Of a DNA stretch of 64,000 bases, positions 28,560 through 40,400 are shown one piece after another. The notes beneath the pieces were generated by a model. It made no database searches. It was not told the DNA's origin and saw nothing but the letters and a program-made list of their open reading frames with translations. The position numbers were made by a program, and so were the translations under genes. The first letter of the stretch is position 1; the number at the start of each line of letters is the position of its first letter. The DNA is from CAWJFP01 sp963842155 (GTDB taxonomy: Bacteria > Pseudomonadota > Alphaproteobacteria > JACZXZ01): positions 62,001-126,000 of the forward strand of contig CAWJFP010000028.1 of the NCBI GenBank assembly GCA_963842155.1, written 5' to 3'.

Positions 28560-29576
28560 GTGATTTACAAGAATTGGCTGGAATTGATCAAGCCCTCCAA
28601 GCTCGACATTCAGGCGGGTCCGCGGGCCGACCGCACGGCGGCCGTCGTCGCCGAGCCGCTCGAGCGCGGCTTCGGGCTTACCCTCGGCAACGCGCTGCGC
28701 CGGGTGCTGCTGTCCTCGCTCCAGGGTGCTGCCGTCACCTCGATCCAGATCGAGGGCGTGCTGCATGAATTCTCCTCGATCCCCGGCGTGCTCGAGGACG
28801 TGACCGACATCGTCCTCAACATCAAGTCGATGTCGCTGCGCATGCATGGCGAGGGGCCGAAGCGCATCGCGCTGCGCGCCACCGGCCCGGGCGAGGTCAC
28901 CGCGCGCCAGATCGACACCGGCCACGACATCGAGGTCATGGATCCCGACCACGTGATCTGCACGCTCGACCAGGGTGCCAAGATCGTCATGGAGATGACC
29001 GTCGAATCGGGCAAGGGCTACGTGCCCGCCGGCGCGGGCCGCACCGCCGACGCGCCGATCGGCCTCATTCCCGTCGACGCCATCTTCAGTCCGGTGCGCA
29101 AGGTCTCCTACAAGGTCGAGAACACCCGCGTGGGCCAGGTCACCGACTACGACAAGCTCTCGATGACGGTCGAGACCAACGGCGCGATCAAGCCCGAGGA
29201 CGCCGTGGCGCTCGCCGCCCGCATCCTGCAGGAGCAGCTCAAGCTCTTCATCAATTTCGAGGAGCCCGTCTCCGCGCGCGAGGAGGACCGGCCGACCGAG
29301 CTGCCCTTCAACAAGAACCTGCTGCGCAAGGTGGACGAGCTCGAGCTCTCGGTGCGCTCGGCCAACTGCCTGAAGAACGACAACATCATCTATATCGGCG
29401 ATCTCGTGCAGAAGACCGAGGCGGAGATGCTGCGCACGCCGAACTTCGGCCGCAAGTCCTTGAACGAGATCAAGGAGGTGCTGGCGCAGATGGGGCTCCA
29501 TCTCGGCATGGAGATTCCCGGCTGGCCGCCGGAGAACATCGAGGAGCTGGCGAAGCGCCTCGAGGAGCCGTACTGA
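28560..29576 (+). CDS. rpoA: DNA-directed RNA polymerase subunit alpha
   Basis: The 338-residue product uses a GTG start at 28560 after GGAGAGAG and begins IYKNWLELIKPSKLDIQ. The N-terminal dimerisation domain includes FGLTLGNALRRVLLSSL. The C-terminal domain (ELELSVRSANCLKNDNI through KSLNEIKEVLAQMGLHLGM) contacts UP elements and activators. Length is normal for alphaproteobacteria. Confidence 0.99.
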   Translation: MIYKNWLELIKPSKLDIQAGPRADRTAAVVAEPLERGFGLTLGNALRRVLLSSLQGAAVTSIQIEGVLHEFSSIPGVLEDVTDIVLNIKSMSLRMHGEGPKRIALRATGPGEVTARQIDTGHDIEVMDPDHVICTLDQGAKIVMEMTVESGKGYVPAGAGRTADAPIGLIPVDAIFSPVRKVSYKVENTRVGQVTDYDKLSMTVETNGAIKPEDAVALAARILQEQLKLFINFEEPVSAREEDRPTELPFNKNLLRKVDELELSVRSANCLKNDNIIYIGDLVQKTEAEMLRTPNFGRKSLNEIKEVLAQMGLHLGMEIPGWPPENIEELAKRLEEPY

Positions 29577-29637
29577 GAAACCGGGGCGGGGCGGCCTTCG
29601 CGGCCCGCGGCCGATCTAGGGAATTGGGAGCCGAACC

Positions 29638-30061
29638 ATGCGACACGGCGTGAGCGGGCGGAAGCTCAATCGCACCAGCAGCCACCGCAAGGCGCTTTTC
29701 GCCAACATGGCGGCGGCGCTCATCAAGCATGAGCAGATCAAGACGACCTTGCCCAAGGCCAAGGACCTGCGGCCGATCGTCGAGAAGCTGATCACGCTGG
29801 GCAAGCGCGGCGGGCTGCATGCCAGGCGACAGGCGCTCGCCTTCATTCCCGACAAGGCCATCGCCGACAAGCTGCTCGGCCCGCTGGCCAAGCGCTATGC
29901 GGGCCGCGCGGGCGGCTACATCCGCGTGATGCGCGCGGGCTTCCGCTACGGCGAACTCGGCACCCATGGCGATCATCGAGCTCATCGACCGCGACAAGGC
30001 CGCCCATGGCCAGGATTCGGGACCCAAGCCCGAGACCGGCGAGAAGAGCGAGGCCGCCTGA
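29638..30061 (+). CDS. rplQ: 50S ribosomal protein L17, broken by one +1 frameshift
   Basis: The first 106 codons are clean L17 (RHGVSGRKLNRTSSHRKALFA through AGFRYG). An extra A at 29954-29955 then shifts the frame. Reading the +1 frame continues as SAPMAIIELIDRDKAAHGQD with tail SGPKPETGEKSEAA and stops at 30059-30061, giving a normal 140-residue L17. In the raw frame L17 runs without a stop into the downstream protease and imitates a 707-residue fusion. The gene is essential and single copy in bacteria, so a sequence error is by far the likeliest cause. Confidence 0.93.
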
Positions 30062-30089
30062 CCGGCGCGAGGATTGGCGAGCGCGCGAA

Positions 30090-30114
30090 GGGCAGCCGTT
30101 CGGCTGCCCTTTTT
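30090..30114 (+). terminator. Intrinsic terminator of the ribosomal supercluster
   Basis: GGGCAGCC (30090-30097) pairs perfectly with GGCTGCCC (30102-30109) around GTTC, followed by TTTTT. This is a strong Rho-independent terminator placed 29 bases after the true rplQ stop, and independent support that rplQ ends at 30061. Confidence 0.92.
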
Positions 30115-30165
30115 GTTCCGAATTGCTACATTGGAACGGGACGCGATCGAGTTGGGACACCCCGC

Positions 30166-30225
30166 TCGTCACCCCCGCGCAAGCGGGGGCCAGGGCCACT
30201 GGATTCCCGCTTCCGCGGGAGAGAC
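30166..30225 (+). repeat. REP-like element with two GC hairpins
   Basis: CCCCCGC (30172-30178) pairs with GCGGGGG (30183-30189), and CCCGC (30206-30210) pairs with GCGGG (30215-30219), with GGATTCCCGCTTCCGCGGGA between. This resembles the common extragenic repeats of the form CGTCATTCCCGCGAAAGCGGGAATCC scattered in proteobacterial genomes. It ends just before the first possible start of the protease gene and supplies its apparent ribosome site. Only one copy is in this window. Confidence 0.55.
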
Positions 30226-30231
30226 GACGCG

Positions 30232-31757
<1,526 letters not shown>

Positions 31758-31761
<4 letters not shown>

Positions 31762-33074
31762 GCGGACTGTTCGAAGCGGCGGCGCCGCGTCCGCTCGCCG
31801 ACCGGCTGCGTCCCAAGACGCTCGGCGAGGTGGTCGGCCAGGACCATCTCCTGGGCCCGGAAGGGCCGATCGGCCGCATGGTCGCGGCGCACCGCCTCGC
31901 CTCGATCATCCTGTGGGGGCCGCCCGGCAGCGGCAAGACAACGATCGCGCGCCTCCTCGCGCAGGTCACCGACCAGCATTTCGAGCTGCTCTCGGCCGTG
32001 TTCTCGGGCGTGGCCGACCTGCGCAAGATTTTCGAGGCCGCCAGGAAGCGGCGCACCATGGGGCAAGGCACGCTCCTCTTCATCGACGAGATCCATCGCT
32101 TCAACCGCGCCCAGCAGGACGGCTTCCTGCCCTATGTCGAGGACGGCACGGTGACCTTGGTAGGCGCCACCACGGAGAACCCCTCCTTCGAGCTCAATGC
32201 GGCGCTGCTCTCGCGCTGCCAGGTGCTGGTGCTGCGGCGGCTCGACGATCAGGCGCTCGAGACGCTGCTCGCCCGCGCCGAGGCGGCCGAGGGGCGCAAG
32301 CTGCCGCTCGACGCCGACGCGCGCGCCGCCCTGCGCGCCATGGCGGACGGCGACGGCCGTTTCGTGCTCAACCTCGCCGAGGAGCTGTTCGCCCTCGGCT
32401 CGACGACGCCGCTCGACACCGCCGCCCTCGCCCGCACCGTGCAGCGCCGCGCGCCCCTCTACGACAAGGCGCAGGAGGGCCATTACAACCTCATCTCGGC
32501 GCTGCATAAATGCCTGCGCGGCTCGGATACCGACGCCGGGCTCTATTGGCTCGCGCGCATGCTCGCGGGAGGCGAGGATCCGCGCTACATCGCGCGCCGG
32601 TTGACGCGCTTCGCCGTCGAGGATATCGGCCTCGCCGACCCCGACGCTGTCCATCAGGCGCTCGCGGCCTGGGAGGTCTATGAGCGGCTCGGCTCGCCCG
32701 AGGGGGAGATCGCCCTCGCCCAGCTCGTCATCTATCTCGCGACCGCGCCCAAATCGAACGCCGCCTACCTCGCCCTCGGCGCCGCCCAGCGCGCGGCGCG
32801 CGAGACGGGGTCGCTCATGCCGCCCATGCATATCCTCAACGCCCCCACGCGCCTCATGAAGCAGCTCGGTTACGGCAAGGGCTATCAATACGACCACAAT
32901 ACCGAGGAGGGCTTCTCCGGCCAGAACTACTTCCCCGACGGCATGGCGCGCCAGCAATTCTACCGGCCGGTCGAGCGCGGCTTCGAGCGCGAGATCAAGA
33001 AACGGCTGGATTATTGGGCGAAGCTGCGCGAGCGCAAGGCCGCGGGCGGCGAAGCCGAGGAGCAGGAGCCGTGA
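31758..33074 (+). CDS. rarA: Replication-associated recombination protein RarA (MgsA)
   Basis: I take the TTG at 31758 as the start (SGLFEAAAPRPLADRLRPKTL), which overlaps the protease stop and gives 438 residues; the frame is open to 31704. Walker A is LWGPPGSGKTT, Walker B LLFIDEIHRF, and sensor 1 ATTENPSFELN. The C-terminal region ends GMARQQFYRPVERGFEREIK plus KRL. RarA is a clamp-loader-like AAA+ ATPase acting at stalled replication forks. It overlaps the next gene by GTGA. Confidence 0.95.
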
Positions 33075-34075
33075 GCGAGGCCCTGCGGGCCCTGATCGTG
33101 TCCGAGGACGAAAGCGAGCTGCGCCTCGACCGCTGGTTCAAGCGTCATTTCCCCACGCTTTCCCATGGCCGGCTCGAGCGGCTCATCCGGACGGGCCAGG
33201 TACGCGTCGACGGCCGCCGCGCCAAATCCGGACTCAGGCTCGCCCCCGGCCAATCGGTGCGCGTGCCGCAGCTCGGGGAAAGCGGGCCGCAGGCCGAGGG
33301 CGCCGGCGCACGGCCGCGGCTGCCGCCGACGCTGAGCGACGCCGACAGGCAATTCGCGCGGGCACTCGTGCTTTATCGCGATGACGACGTGATCGCGCTC
33401 AACAAGCCGCCCGGTCTAGCGGTGCAGGGCGGCACCGGCCTGGCGCGTCATCTCGACGGGCTGCTCGATGCGCTGCGCTTCGACGCGCCCGAGCGGCCGC
33501 GCCTCGTGCATCGCCTCGACAAGGATACGAGCGGCGTGCTGCTCCTGGGACGCAACGCCAAGGCAGCGGCGCGGCTCGCCGCCGCCTTCCGCGATCGCGC
33601 CACGCGCAAGATCTACTGGGCGCTCACGGCGGGCGTGCCGCGCCCCTTCCGCGGGCGCATCGATCTGGCGCTCGCCAAGCAAGGCGAAGGCGCCGAACGC
33701 ATGACGCTGGACGAGGAGGATGGCAAGCGCGCCGTCACCTACTACGCGGTCGTCGAGCATATGGGCCGCAAGGCGGCGTGGCTCGCCCTCTGGCCGGTGA
33801 CCGGACGCACGCATCAGCTCCGCGTCCATCTTGCCGCCATCGGCACGCCCATTCTGGGCGACGGGAAATACGGCGCGGCCCAGGCCTTCGCGATTCCCGG
33901 CCTCTCGGGCAAGCTGCATCTCCACGCCCGCGCCATCGCCATCCCCCATCCGTCGAGCGGCAAGCCGCTCACGCTGATGGCACCCCTTCCCCCTCACATG
34001 CTGGAGAGCTGGCGCTACTTCGGCTTCGATCCGGAGATGACGGGGGATCCCTTCGCCGAGCTCGAGACCAAATGA
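33071..34075 (+). CDS. RluC/RluD-family 23S rRNA pseudouridine synthase
   Basis: The GTG at 33071 overlaps the rarA stop and gives 334 residues. An N-terminal S4 domain (LRLDRWFKRHFPTLSHGRLERL) precedes the catalytic domain with the invariant Asp in RLVHRLDKDTSGVLLLGR. The C-terminal TGRTHQLRVHLAAIGTPILGD motif is present. Order with rarA and the HAD and ATP12 genes suggests RluC, but the exact target uridines cannot be read from sequence. Confidence 0.92.
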   Translation: MSEALRALIVSEDESELRLDRWFKRHFPTLSHGRLERLIRTGQVRVDGRRAKSGLRLAPGQSVRVPQLGESGPQAEGAGARPRLPPTLSDADRQFARALVLYRDDDVIALNKPPGLAVQGGTGLARHLDGLLDALRFDAPERPRLVHRLDKDTSGVLLLGRNAKAAARLAAAFRDRATRKIYWALTAGVPRPFRGRIDLALAKQGEGAERMTLDEEDGKRAVTYYAVVEHMGRKAAWLALWPVTGRTHQLRVHLAAIGTPILGDGKYGAAQAFAIPGLSGKLHLHARAIAIPHPSSGKPLTLMAPLPPHMLESWRYFGFDPEMTGDPFAELETK

Positions 34076-34140
34076 CCACGCTCCCCGTGCCGCCCGGGAC
34101 ATCCATAGAAGCCGCACAATTCGGCGATATACGGTAGGGC

Positions 34141-35901
34141 ATGGCCAGACAAAAGCCGGATTGTGCACCCCTCGCCGAACCGGAAGCCGCCTTTCGGGCG
34201 CAGACGATTGAGCATCCGGATCGTCCAGCTGGATTTGTCGGGCTGGCGCGCGAGGCGATGCGTCAGCGCGCCTGGAGCGTCGCGCTCGAGCGCTGGCAGG
34301 TTTGCTTCGAGCGCTTTGCGGCGCAGGCGCGGCCGGAATGGCAGGTCGGACTTGGCCGCGCGCTTCTCGCGCTCGGGCGTCTCGACGAGGCCGAGGTGGC
34401 CTTTCAAGCGCTGGCGGTGCGGCAAACGGATCGTCCGGCAGGATTTGTCGGGCTGGCGCGTGTGGCGACGCGCCGGTGCGCCTGGGACATCGCGCTCGAG
34501 CGCTGGCAGGTTTGCTTCGAGCGCTTTGCGGCGCAGGCGCGGCCGCAATGGTACGAGGCCCGCGCGAGCGCGCTTCTCGAGCTCGGGCGTCTCGACGAGG
34601 CGGCGGCGCTCTACCGGCAGATGATCGAGCGAGCGGCCGACGATTCGATGGCGCTGCAGGGCCTCGCGGTCGTCGCCGCGCGGATGGAGCAGGCGGAGGA
34701 TGCCGCCCAATTGCTCGCCGTGCCTATCGAGGCGTTGGAACGTTCATTGGAGCTCGCGCCCGACGACCGGAATGCTCGGCTGAGCTTAGGCTTCATGCTT
34801 CAGTGCCTGGGCCGGCTTGACGCCGCTGTCGCCCAATATGCCGAGACGATCAGGCGCTGGCAATCGGCGCGCATCGCTCCGTCTCCCCAATGGTCGCGGC
34901 CCCGCGCCGCGCGGCGGATCGCCGGAGAGGTCCACTTGGTGAGTAACTTTGCCGTGCATGGCGGCGGCGAATGGAGGTGCATCGAGCTGTTCAAGGCTCT
35001 GGAGAAACACTGCCGACCAAGCCTCTGGAGCCCCTTGAAGCCGCTGCCGCTATTTGCGCAACGCTATCCGGTGCAAGTCATCGACACCGCGGCGGGGCGC
35101 TACCCGAAAGGGGGCACGATCGCGATTTTCGGCGCTCAGAAAATCCGCGAGTGGATACGCTTGGCGCAGCCGGAGCGCCTGATCCTCATCTACAACTATC
35201 TGACGCCGCGCGGCCTGATGCGCGCCCTTGAAAACCTCGATCGCTGGGGCGTCTCCGGCCCGGAGCTCGTCTATGCCTCCGAGCTCATGCGGCGGGCCAC
35301 CTCTCTGCCTGGGATCGTGGAACCTTCGCTTATCGACATCTCGCGTTTTACGCCGCGAGCGCGGCGCCGGCACGAGCCGGACAGGTTCGCGGTCGGTCGC
35401 ATGAGCCGCGATACCCCTGCAAAGCATCATCCGCGGGATCCCGGGCTTTATCGTCGGATGATCGATGCGGGATGCCACATCCGCCTGATGGGGGCGACCG
35501 TCCTTGAGCCTCGGCTCGGCGGCCTCGCCGGAATTGAGATAATGCCGATCGAGGCCGAAGACGTGGCCGCTTTCCTTCAAGGCCTTGATTGCTTCTTCTA
35601 TCGCACGTCATACGAGTTCGTGGAGACCAACGGCCGCGTGGTGCACGAGGCGATGGCCTGCGGCTTGCCGGTGGTTTGCCATCGCAACGGCGGATATCGC
35701 GAGGTGATCGACGATGGCCGGAATGGCTTTCTATTCGAGAGCGATGCCGAAGCGTTTGCCATCATCCTGCGCCTGAAAGCCGAGCCGGAGCTCCGCCGCA
35801 GGATCGGCGAGGCCGCGCGGAGGACCGCGGAGGCCATCCATGGACCGGCTGCCCGTCGCGATTTGATCGATTTCTACCTGGCGCCACGCGGCACCCTGTA
35901 G
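34141..35901 (+). CDS. TPR-containing GT-B glycosyltransferase
   Basis: The 586-residue product has an N-terminal tetratricopeptide region (about 28-240) and a C-terminal glycosyltransferase-B domain with the GT4-like signature ETNGRVVHEAMACGLPVVCH and the loop DDGRNGFLFES. No signal peptide or membrane segment is seen, so it should be cytoplasmic. The first two TPR units (residues 28-97 and 98-167) are almost identical. It sits between rluC and the HAD gene, which are normally closer, and looks less GC-rich than its neighbours, suggesting insertion. The sugar and acceptor are unknown; cell-surface glycan or protein glycosylation are both possible. Confidence 0.8.
   Translation: MARQKPDCAPLAEPEAAFRAQTIEHPDRPAGFVGLAREAMRQRAWSVALERWQVCFERFAAQARPEWQVGLGRALLALGRLDEAEVAFQALAVRQTDRPAGFVGLARVATRRCAWDIALERWQVCFERFAAQARPQWYEARASALLELGRLDEAAALYRQMIERAADDSMALQGLAVVAARMEQAEDAAQLLAVPIEALERSLELAPDDRNARLSLGFMLQCLGRLDAAVAQYAETIRRWQSARIAPSPQWSRPRAARRIAGEVHLVSNFAVHGGGEWRCIELFKALEKHCRPSLWSPLKPLPLFAQRYPVQVIDTAAGRYPKGGTIAIFGAQKIREWIRLAQPERLILIYNYLTPRGLMRALENLDRWGVSGPELVYASELMRRATSLPGIVEPSLIDISRFTPRARRRHEPDRFAVGRMSRDTPAKHHPRDPGLYRRMIDAGCHIRLMGATVLEPRLGGLAGIEIMPIEAEDVAAFLQGLDCFFYRTSYEFVETNGRVVHEAMACGLPVVCHRNGGYREVIDDGRNGFLFESDAEAFAIILRLKAEPELRRRIGEAARRTAEAIHGPAARRDLIDFYLAPRGTL
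34222..34641 (+). repeat. In-gene tandem repeat, two 210-bp units
   Basis: Two 210-bp units (34222-34431 and 34432-34641) encode two 70-residue TPR blocks. The 55 bases at 34281-34335 are identical to 34491-34545, including codon choice, which indicates recent duplication or gene conversion rather than old divergence of TPR repeats. Copy number could vary between strains. Confidence 0.9.
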
Positions 35902-36039
35902 CCTACGGCGGTTCTACCCGAATGCAATCAGCGGGGCCAGCCTGTTCCGATCTCTCGGCGGCTCACGCTCGCGCGCCATAAAGGGTGCCGTCGCAAGGCG
36001 CTCTTTCCTTTGCCCCGGTCTTGCGCCACATATGGCGCC

Positions 36040-36732
36040 ATGAAGGAAGAGCGCGCCTTGCGGCTTGCCGTTTTCGATTGCGACGGCACGTTGGTCGACA
36101 GCCAGCACGGCATCTTCGCCGCCGTGAGCGCGGCCTTCGAATCCTGCGGCCTGGTCCCGCCCCTCCCGGCGCTCTCGCGGCGGGTCATCGGCTTGCCGCT
36201 GGCCCAAGCCCTCGCCGCCTTGATCCCGGCGGAGGCCGCGCTCGATCCCGAGCTGCTCGCCCAACGTTACCGCGACGCCTTCCACGAAGTCAGGCGCCGG
36301 CCCGAGCTCGACGAGCCTCTTTTCGCGGGCGCCCTCGAAGCGCTCGACGCGCTCGCGGCCGACGGCTTTCTACTTGGCGTCGCCACCGGCAAGGGGCGGC
36401 GCGGACTCGAGGCGACGCTCGGGCGCCATGACGTGCTCCACCGATTCGCCACCTTGCAGACCAGCGAGACGGGTCCCGGCAAGCCGCATCCGGAAATGCT
36501 GCTGCGCGCCATGGCGGAGGTCGGGGCCGAGCCCGCGGCCACGGTGATGATCGGCGACACGAGCTTCGACATGCAGATGGCGCGCGCGGCGTCGGTCAAG
36601 GCGCTCGGGGTCGGCTGGGGCTATCACGCGCCCGAGGAGCTCAGTGCAGCCGGCGCCCACGCCCTCGTGCCGGGGTTCTCGGAGCTACCCGCGGCCGTGC
36701 GCGCGCTGCTGCCGCTCGGCCATCCGCCATGA
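36040..36732 (+). CDS. HAD-superfamily hydrolase (phosphoglycolate phosphatase-like)
   Basis: The 230-residue product shows all HAD motifs: nucleophile FDCDGTLVDS, a Thr-type motif II (GVATGKG), Lys in GPGKPHPEML, and the acidic motif IV MIGDTSFDMQMA. It has a small helical cap, as in the subfamily IA phosphatases such as Gph and PpaX. The substrate cannot be assigned from sequence. I use the ATG at 36040. It overlaps the ATP12 gene by ATGA, a pairing common in alphaproteobacteria. Confidence 0.9.
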   Translation: MKEERALRLAVFDCDGTLVDSQHGIFAAVSAAFESCGLVPPLPALSRRVIGLPLAQALAALIPAEAALDPELLAQRYRDAFHEVRRRPELDEPLFAGALEALDALAADGFLLGVATGKGRRGLEATLGRHDVLHRFATLQTSETGPGKPHPEMLLRAMAEVGAEPAATVMIGDTSFDMQMARAASVKALGVGWGYHAPEELSAAGAHALVPGFSELPAAVRALLPLGHPP

Positions 36733-37439
36733 TGCGAGCCTCGCGCAAGCGCGCCTATGTCGATGTCGCGGTCATGGAAGAGCCGGAGGGTTTCGTTCTG
36801 ACGCTCGACGGCAAGCCCCTGCTCAGCGCGGCCAAGCGCCCGCTGCGCCTGCCGAGCCGGGCGCTCGCTGAGGCGATCGCCGGCGAATGGGCCGCGCAAG
36901 GCCAAGAGCTCGATCCGCGCAGCATGCCCTTGACCCGTCTCGCTTATGCGGCCATCGACGTCGTGGCGCCGGGTCGCACCGAGATCGCGCGCCGCACGGC
37001 GGAGTTCGCCGGCACCGACCTTCTATGCTATCGCGCGAGCGAGCCCGAGGAGTTGGCGCTGCGCCAGCAGACGCTATGGCAGCCGCTGCTCGACTGGGCG
37101 GCGGCGCGCTATGGCGCGTATCTGGCCGTCGCGCAGGGGGTGATGGCTGTGGCACAGCCGGCCGATGCTCTCGCCGCCCTCGGCGACGAAGTCGCGGCGC
37201 TCGACGATATGCGGCTCGCGGCCTTGGCGACGGCGACCGGAGCGCTCGGCTCGCTTGTCCTGGGCCTTGCGCTTGTCGAGGGCCGGCTCGACGCCGAGGC
37301 CGCCTTCGCCCTCTCCCAGCTCGACGAGAGCTTCCAGAGCCAGCGTTGGGGCGAGGACGAGGAGGCCGCCGCCCAGCGCGCACGGCTCAAGGAGGATGTC
37401 GCGGCGGCCGCGCGCTTTCTCGCGCTGCTGAGGGAGTGA
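36729..37439 (+). CDS. ATP12-family F1-ATPase assembly chaperone
   Basis: The 236-residue protein matches the ATP12 family: GFVLTLDGKPLLSAAKRPLRLPSRALA near the N-terminus, EWAAQGQELDPRSMPLTRLA and DLLCYRASEPEELALRQQTLW in the centre, and a C-terminal ESFQSQRWGEDEEA. The mitochondrial member binds free F1 alpha subunit during ATP synthase assembly, and the bacterial protein is thought to do the same. It is found mainly in alphaproteobacteria, which supports the taxonomic reading. A convergent gene follows after 29 bp. Confidence 0.92.
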   Translation: MMRASRKRAYVDVAVMEEPEGFVLTLDGKPLLSAAKRPLRLPSRALAEAIAGEWAAQGQELDPRSMPLTRLAYAAIDVVAPGRTEIARRTAEFAGTDLLCYRASEPEELALRQQTLWQPLLDWAAARYGAYLAVAQGVMAVAQPADALAALGDEVAALDDMRLAALATATGALGSLVLGLALVEGRLDAEAAFALSQLDESFQSQRWGEDEEAAAQRARLKEDVAAAARFLALLRE

Positions 37440-37468
37440 GGCGCGGTCCGCGCGGGTGCGAATTGTCT

Positions 37469-40400
37469 CTAGGCCAATTCGGCAAGCAAGCGCGTCGCTT
37501 CCGCGAATTCCGGAAGCTCCATGCTTTTATCGAAGCCCGCGAGCGCAGGGGCGAGCAGGGAGCGCGCGGCCTCGTCGCGATTCGTCCTGTGATAGAGCCG
37601 TGCGAGCGACAGCGATGCACGCAGCTCGAATGTCAGCGTCTTCTGGCCGCGGGCGATCTCGATCGCGCGACCGAAGGCGGCCTCGGCTGCGGCGATATCG
37701 GGCCGCGCGGCGCGAAGCAGAATGTCGCCGCGAACGCGATAAAGGTCCGCCTCATCCCAACGCTGCCCCGTTCGCTCGCTTACGGGAAAGGGCGTCATCG
37801 AGCGTCGCGAGCGCGGATTCGACATGGCCCATCTGCGCTTCTATCTCGGCAAGACATGCTTCTAACAACGGCAGGAAGAAGGCGACCCCTTGCTCTCTTA
37901 ACATCCCCATGCCCAGGCGCATTGCCGCTTCTCCGACCTCCCGCTCGCCCGCTCGCCAGCGCGCATAGCCGAGGTCGAAAGTGCCAAGGGCATCCCAAAC
38001 CGGCAGCCCGAGTTCGCGGCTCATGCCGACGAGCGATTCGGCATGCGGCAGGAGCCGCCCTGTGTCGCGGGCGAGCAGCTCGACTTCGCAAATAAGGCCC
38101 AGCGCATAGGCGACGGTCGCGAGATGCCCTGTGCTTGGCGCATAGGCGAGCGCTTCGCTCGGCAAGGCGGCGGGCGCGCGCAAGCTCGCCGCGCCCCCAG
38201 AGCGTGAAGGCAAGATACACCATGCAAGAGACGCCGCTGTCGGCGCCGTAGCGGACGGCGAGGGGACGGTGCCGCTCTGCGTCGTAGAGCGCAAGACCCT
38301 GCTCGAGATGCTCCTGAGCGCCAATATAATCGCCCGCATACCAAAGGCTGGTGCCGACGAGACGATGCCCCACCATGAGTTCGGGCGAGTCGGGCTCGCG
38401 CTCGGCGTCGCGCAGGAAGGCCGCCGACAGCTCCCGCATGGGCGCGGGCTCGCCGCGGACATAGCTGCCGGTCCATAGGCCGTAACGCGCCGAGAAACGC
38501 TCGGCCGAATTTTCGATGCCGACCGCGAGCTCGGCGGCGCGCGCAAAGGCGGCCGTCGTCTCCGGCGCGCCATGTCCGCGCGATAGGAGCAACGCCTGGC
38601 CATAGGCGATTTGCAGCCGCAGCCGGAGCAGGCGCTCAGCGGGACCGTCGGCCAGACCCTCCGCCAGGCCGATCGCCTTGCCGAGATGGTCGGCGGCCTC
38701 GACATAGGCCGCGCGGCGAAGCGCGCCATCGCCGGCGCGTTGCCAGGCGGCGATGGCGGCTTCGGTCTCGCCCGCCTCGGTCAGGTGATAGGCGAGCAGT
38801 TCCGGCTGCGCCTCTCCGATCTCCTTGAATTCATCGGTCAAGGCCCGCGCCGCCGCGCGATGCAGCTCGCGGCGGCGGCTTTTCAGCAAGGTCCCATAGG
38901 CGGCGTCCTGCACCAGTGCATGCTTGAAGCGGTAGATGGCATCCGGCGGCAGGCCCTGGGCATGGATGAGGTCCGCCTCGGCCAGCCGTTCCAGGGCCAC
39001 TGTAAGAATAGCGTCGCCCAATCCGGCGACCGCCCGGATCAGCGGATAGGTGAACTCGCGCCCAAGCACCGCGGCGATCTGCGCCGCTTCCTTGGCCGAT
39101 CCCAGACGGTCGAGCCGCGCCGTCAGCGAGGCCTGCAAGGTCAAGGGTATGGCTTGCGTCCCGCCATGCCCGTCGCCTTCGAGCAGCAAGCGGGTCACTT
39201 CCTCGATGAAGAGCGGCACGCCGCCGGTGCGCGTCACCAGCGCCTCCAGCACCTCGCCGCTGAGGGCATGGCGCGCCGCCACCTCATCCACCATGCGCAG
39301 CACCTCGCGCCGCTCCAACGGCGCCAGCGCGATCACGGTGTGATGGGAGCGGTGCGGCCAGGGCGCGCGGAACTCGGGCCGGCTCGTGATGAGGAGCATC
39401 AGCGCTACAGTGGCACCCTGCTCGGCCAGCACCCGCAACAGATCGAGCGTCGAGGGATCGGCCCAATGGACATCCTCGACCAGCAGAAGGATGGCTTGCG
39501 TGCGCGCCCCGCCCGTCAACCAGCAGGCCAAGGTCGCGATCAGCCGCCGCCGCCGCTCCTCGGGCGCCGAGGGCGGCGGCGGATAATCCGCCGGCACCGG
39601 CAGCTCCAAGAGCGGCGCCACCAGCGGCACGGATTGCGCGGGGTCGAGCCCCACCGCGCGATGCCAGGCGGCAAGCGCCGCGACACGACCCTCCGGCGTC
39701 GGGTCCTGCTCCTCCAAGCGCCGCCGGGCGAACTCGATGAAGGGGTGGAAGGGCGTGTTCTGCAAAAGCTGCGAGCAGGCGAATTCCGTCCAGGTATGGG
39801 GCGTATCCGCGAGCCGGCTCTGGAACTCCTCCGTCAGCCGGGATTTGCCCAAGCCCGCTTCGCCCACCAGCAGCACCAGCTGCCCCTGGCCCGCTCGCGC
39901 CCGACCCCAGCGGCTCTCGACCTGGCGCAATTCCTCCTCGCGCCCGATCAGCGGCGTCGGCGCACGGCCCGCGGCGCGCCGCCGGCCGGCGCCGCTGGCC
40001 CGCATCACCTGATAGAGGCCAACCGGCTGGGCCACGCCTTTCAGGGTCTGCGCTCCCCGCTCGCTCACTACGAACAGCCCGGACACCAGCCGGTGAACGT
40101 CGCCGGTGATCAGCACCGTGCCGGGCTCGGCCGCCGCCTGAACGCGGGCCGCGATGTTCGGCACCTCGCCGAAGACCTCGGCGTCCTCGCCGATCACCAC
40201 CGGCCCGGCATGGATGCCGACGCGCACCGCCAGCTTGGGCCCGCCGCGCGCCGCCAAGGCGCCGGCTCTGCGCGGCGATCACCTCGATGATCGCCAGACC
40301 GGCGCGCACCGCCCGCTCGGCGTCGTTCTCCTGTGCTTGCGGATAGCCGAAATAGACCAGCGCCCCGTCGCCGAGATTCTTGGCGACATGACCGCCGAAG

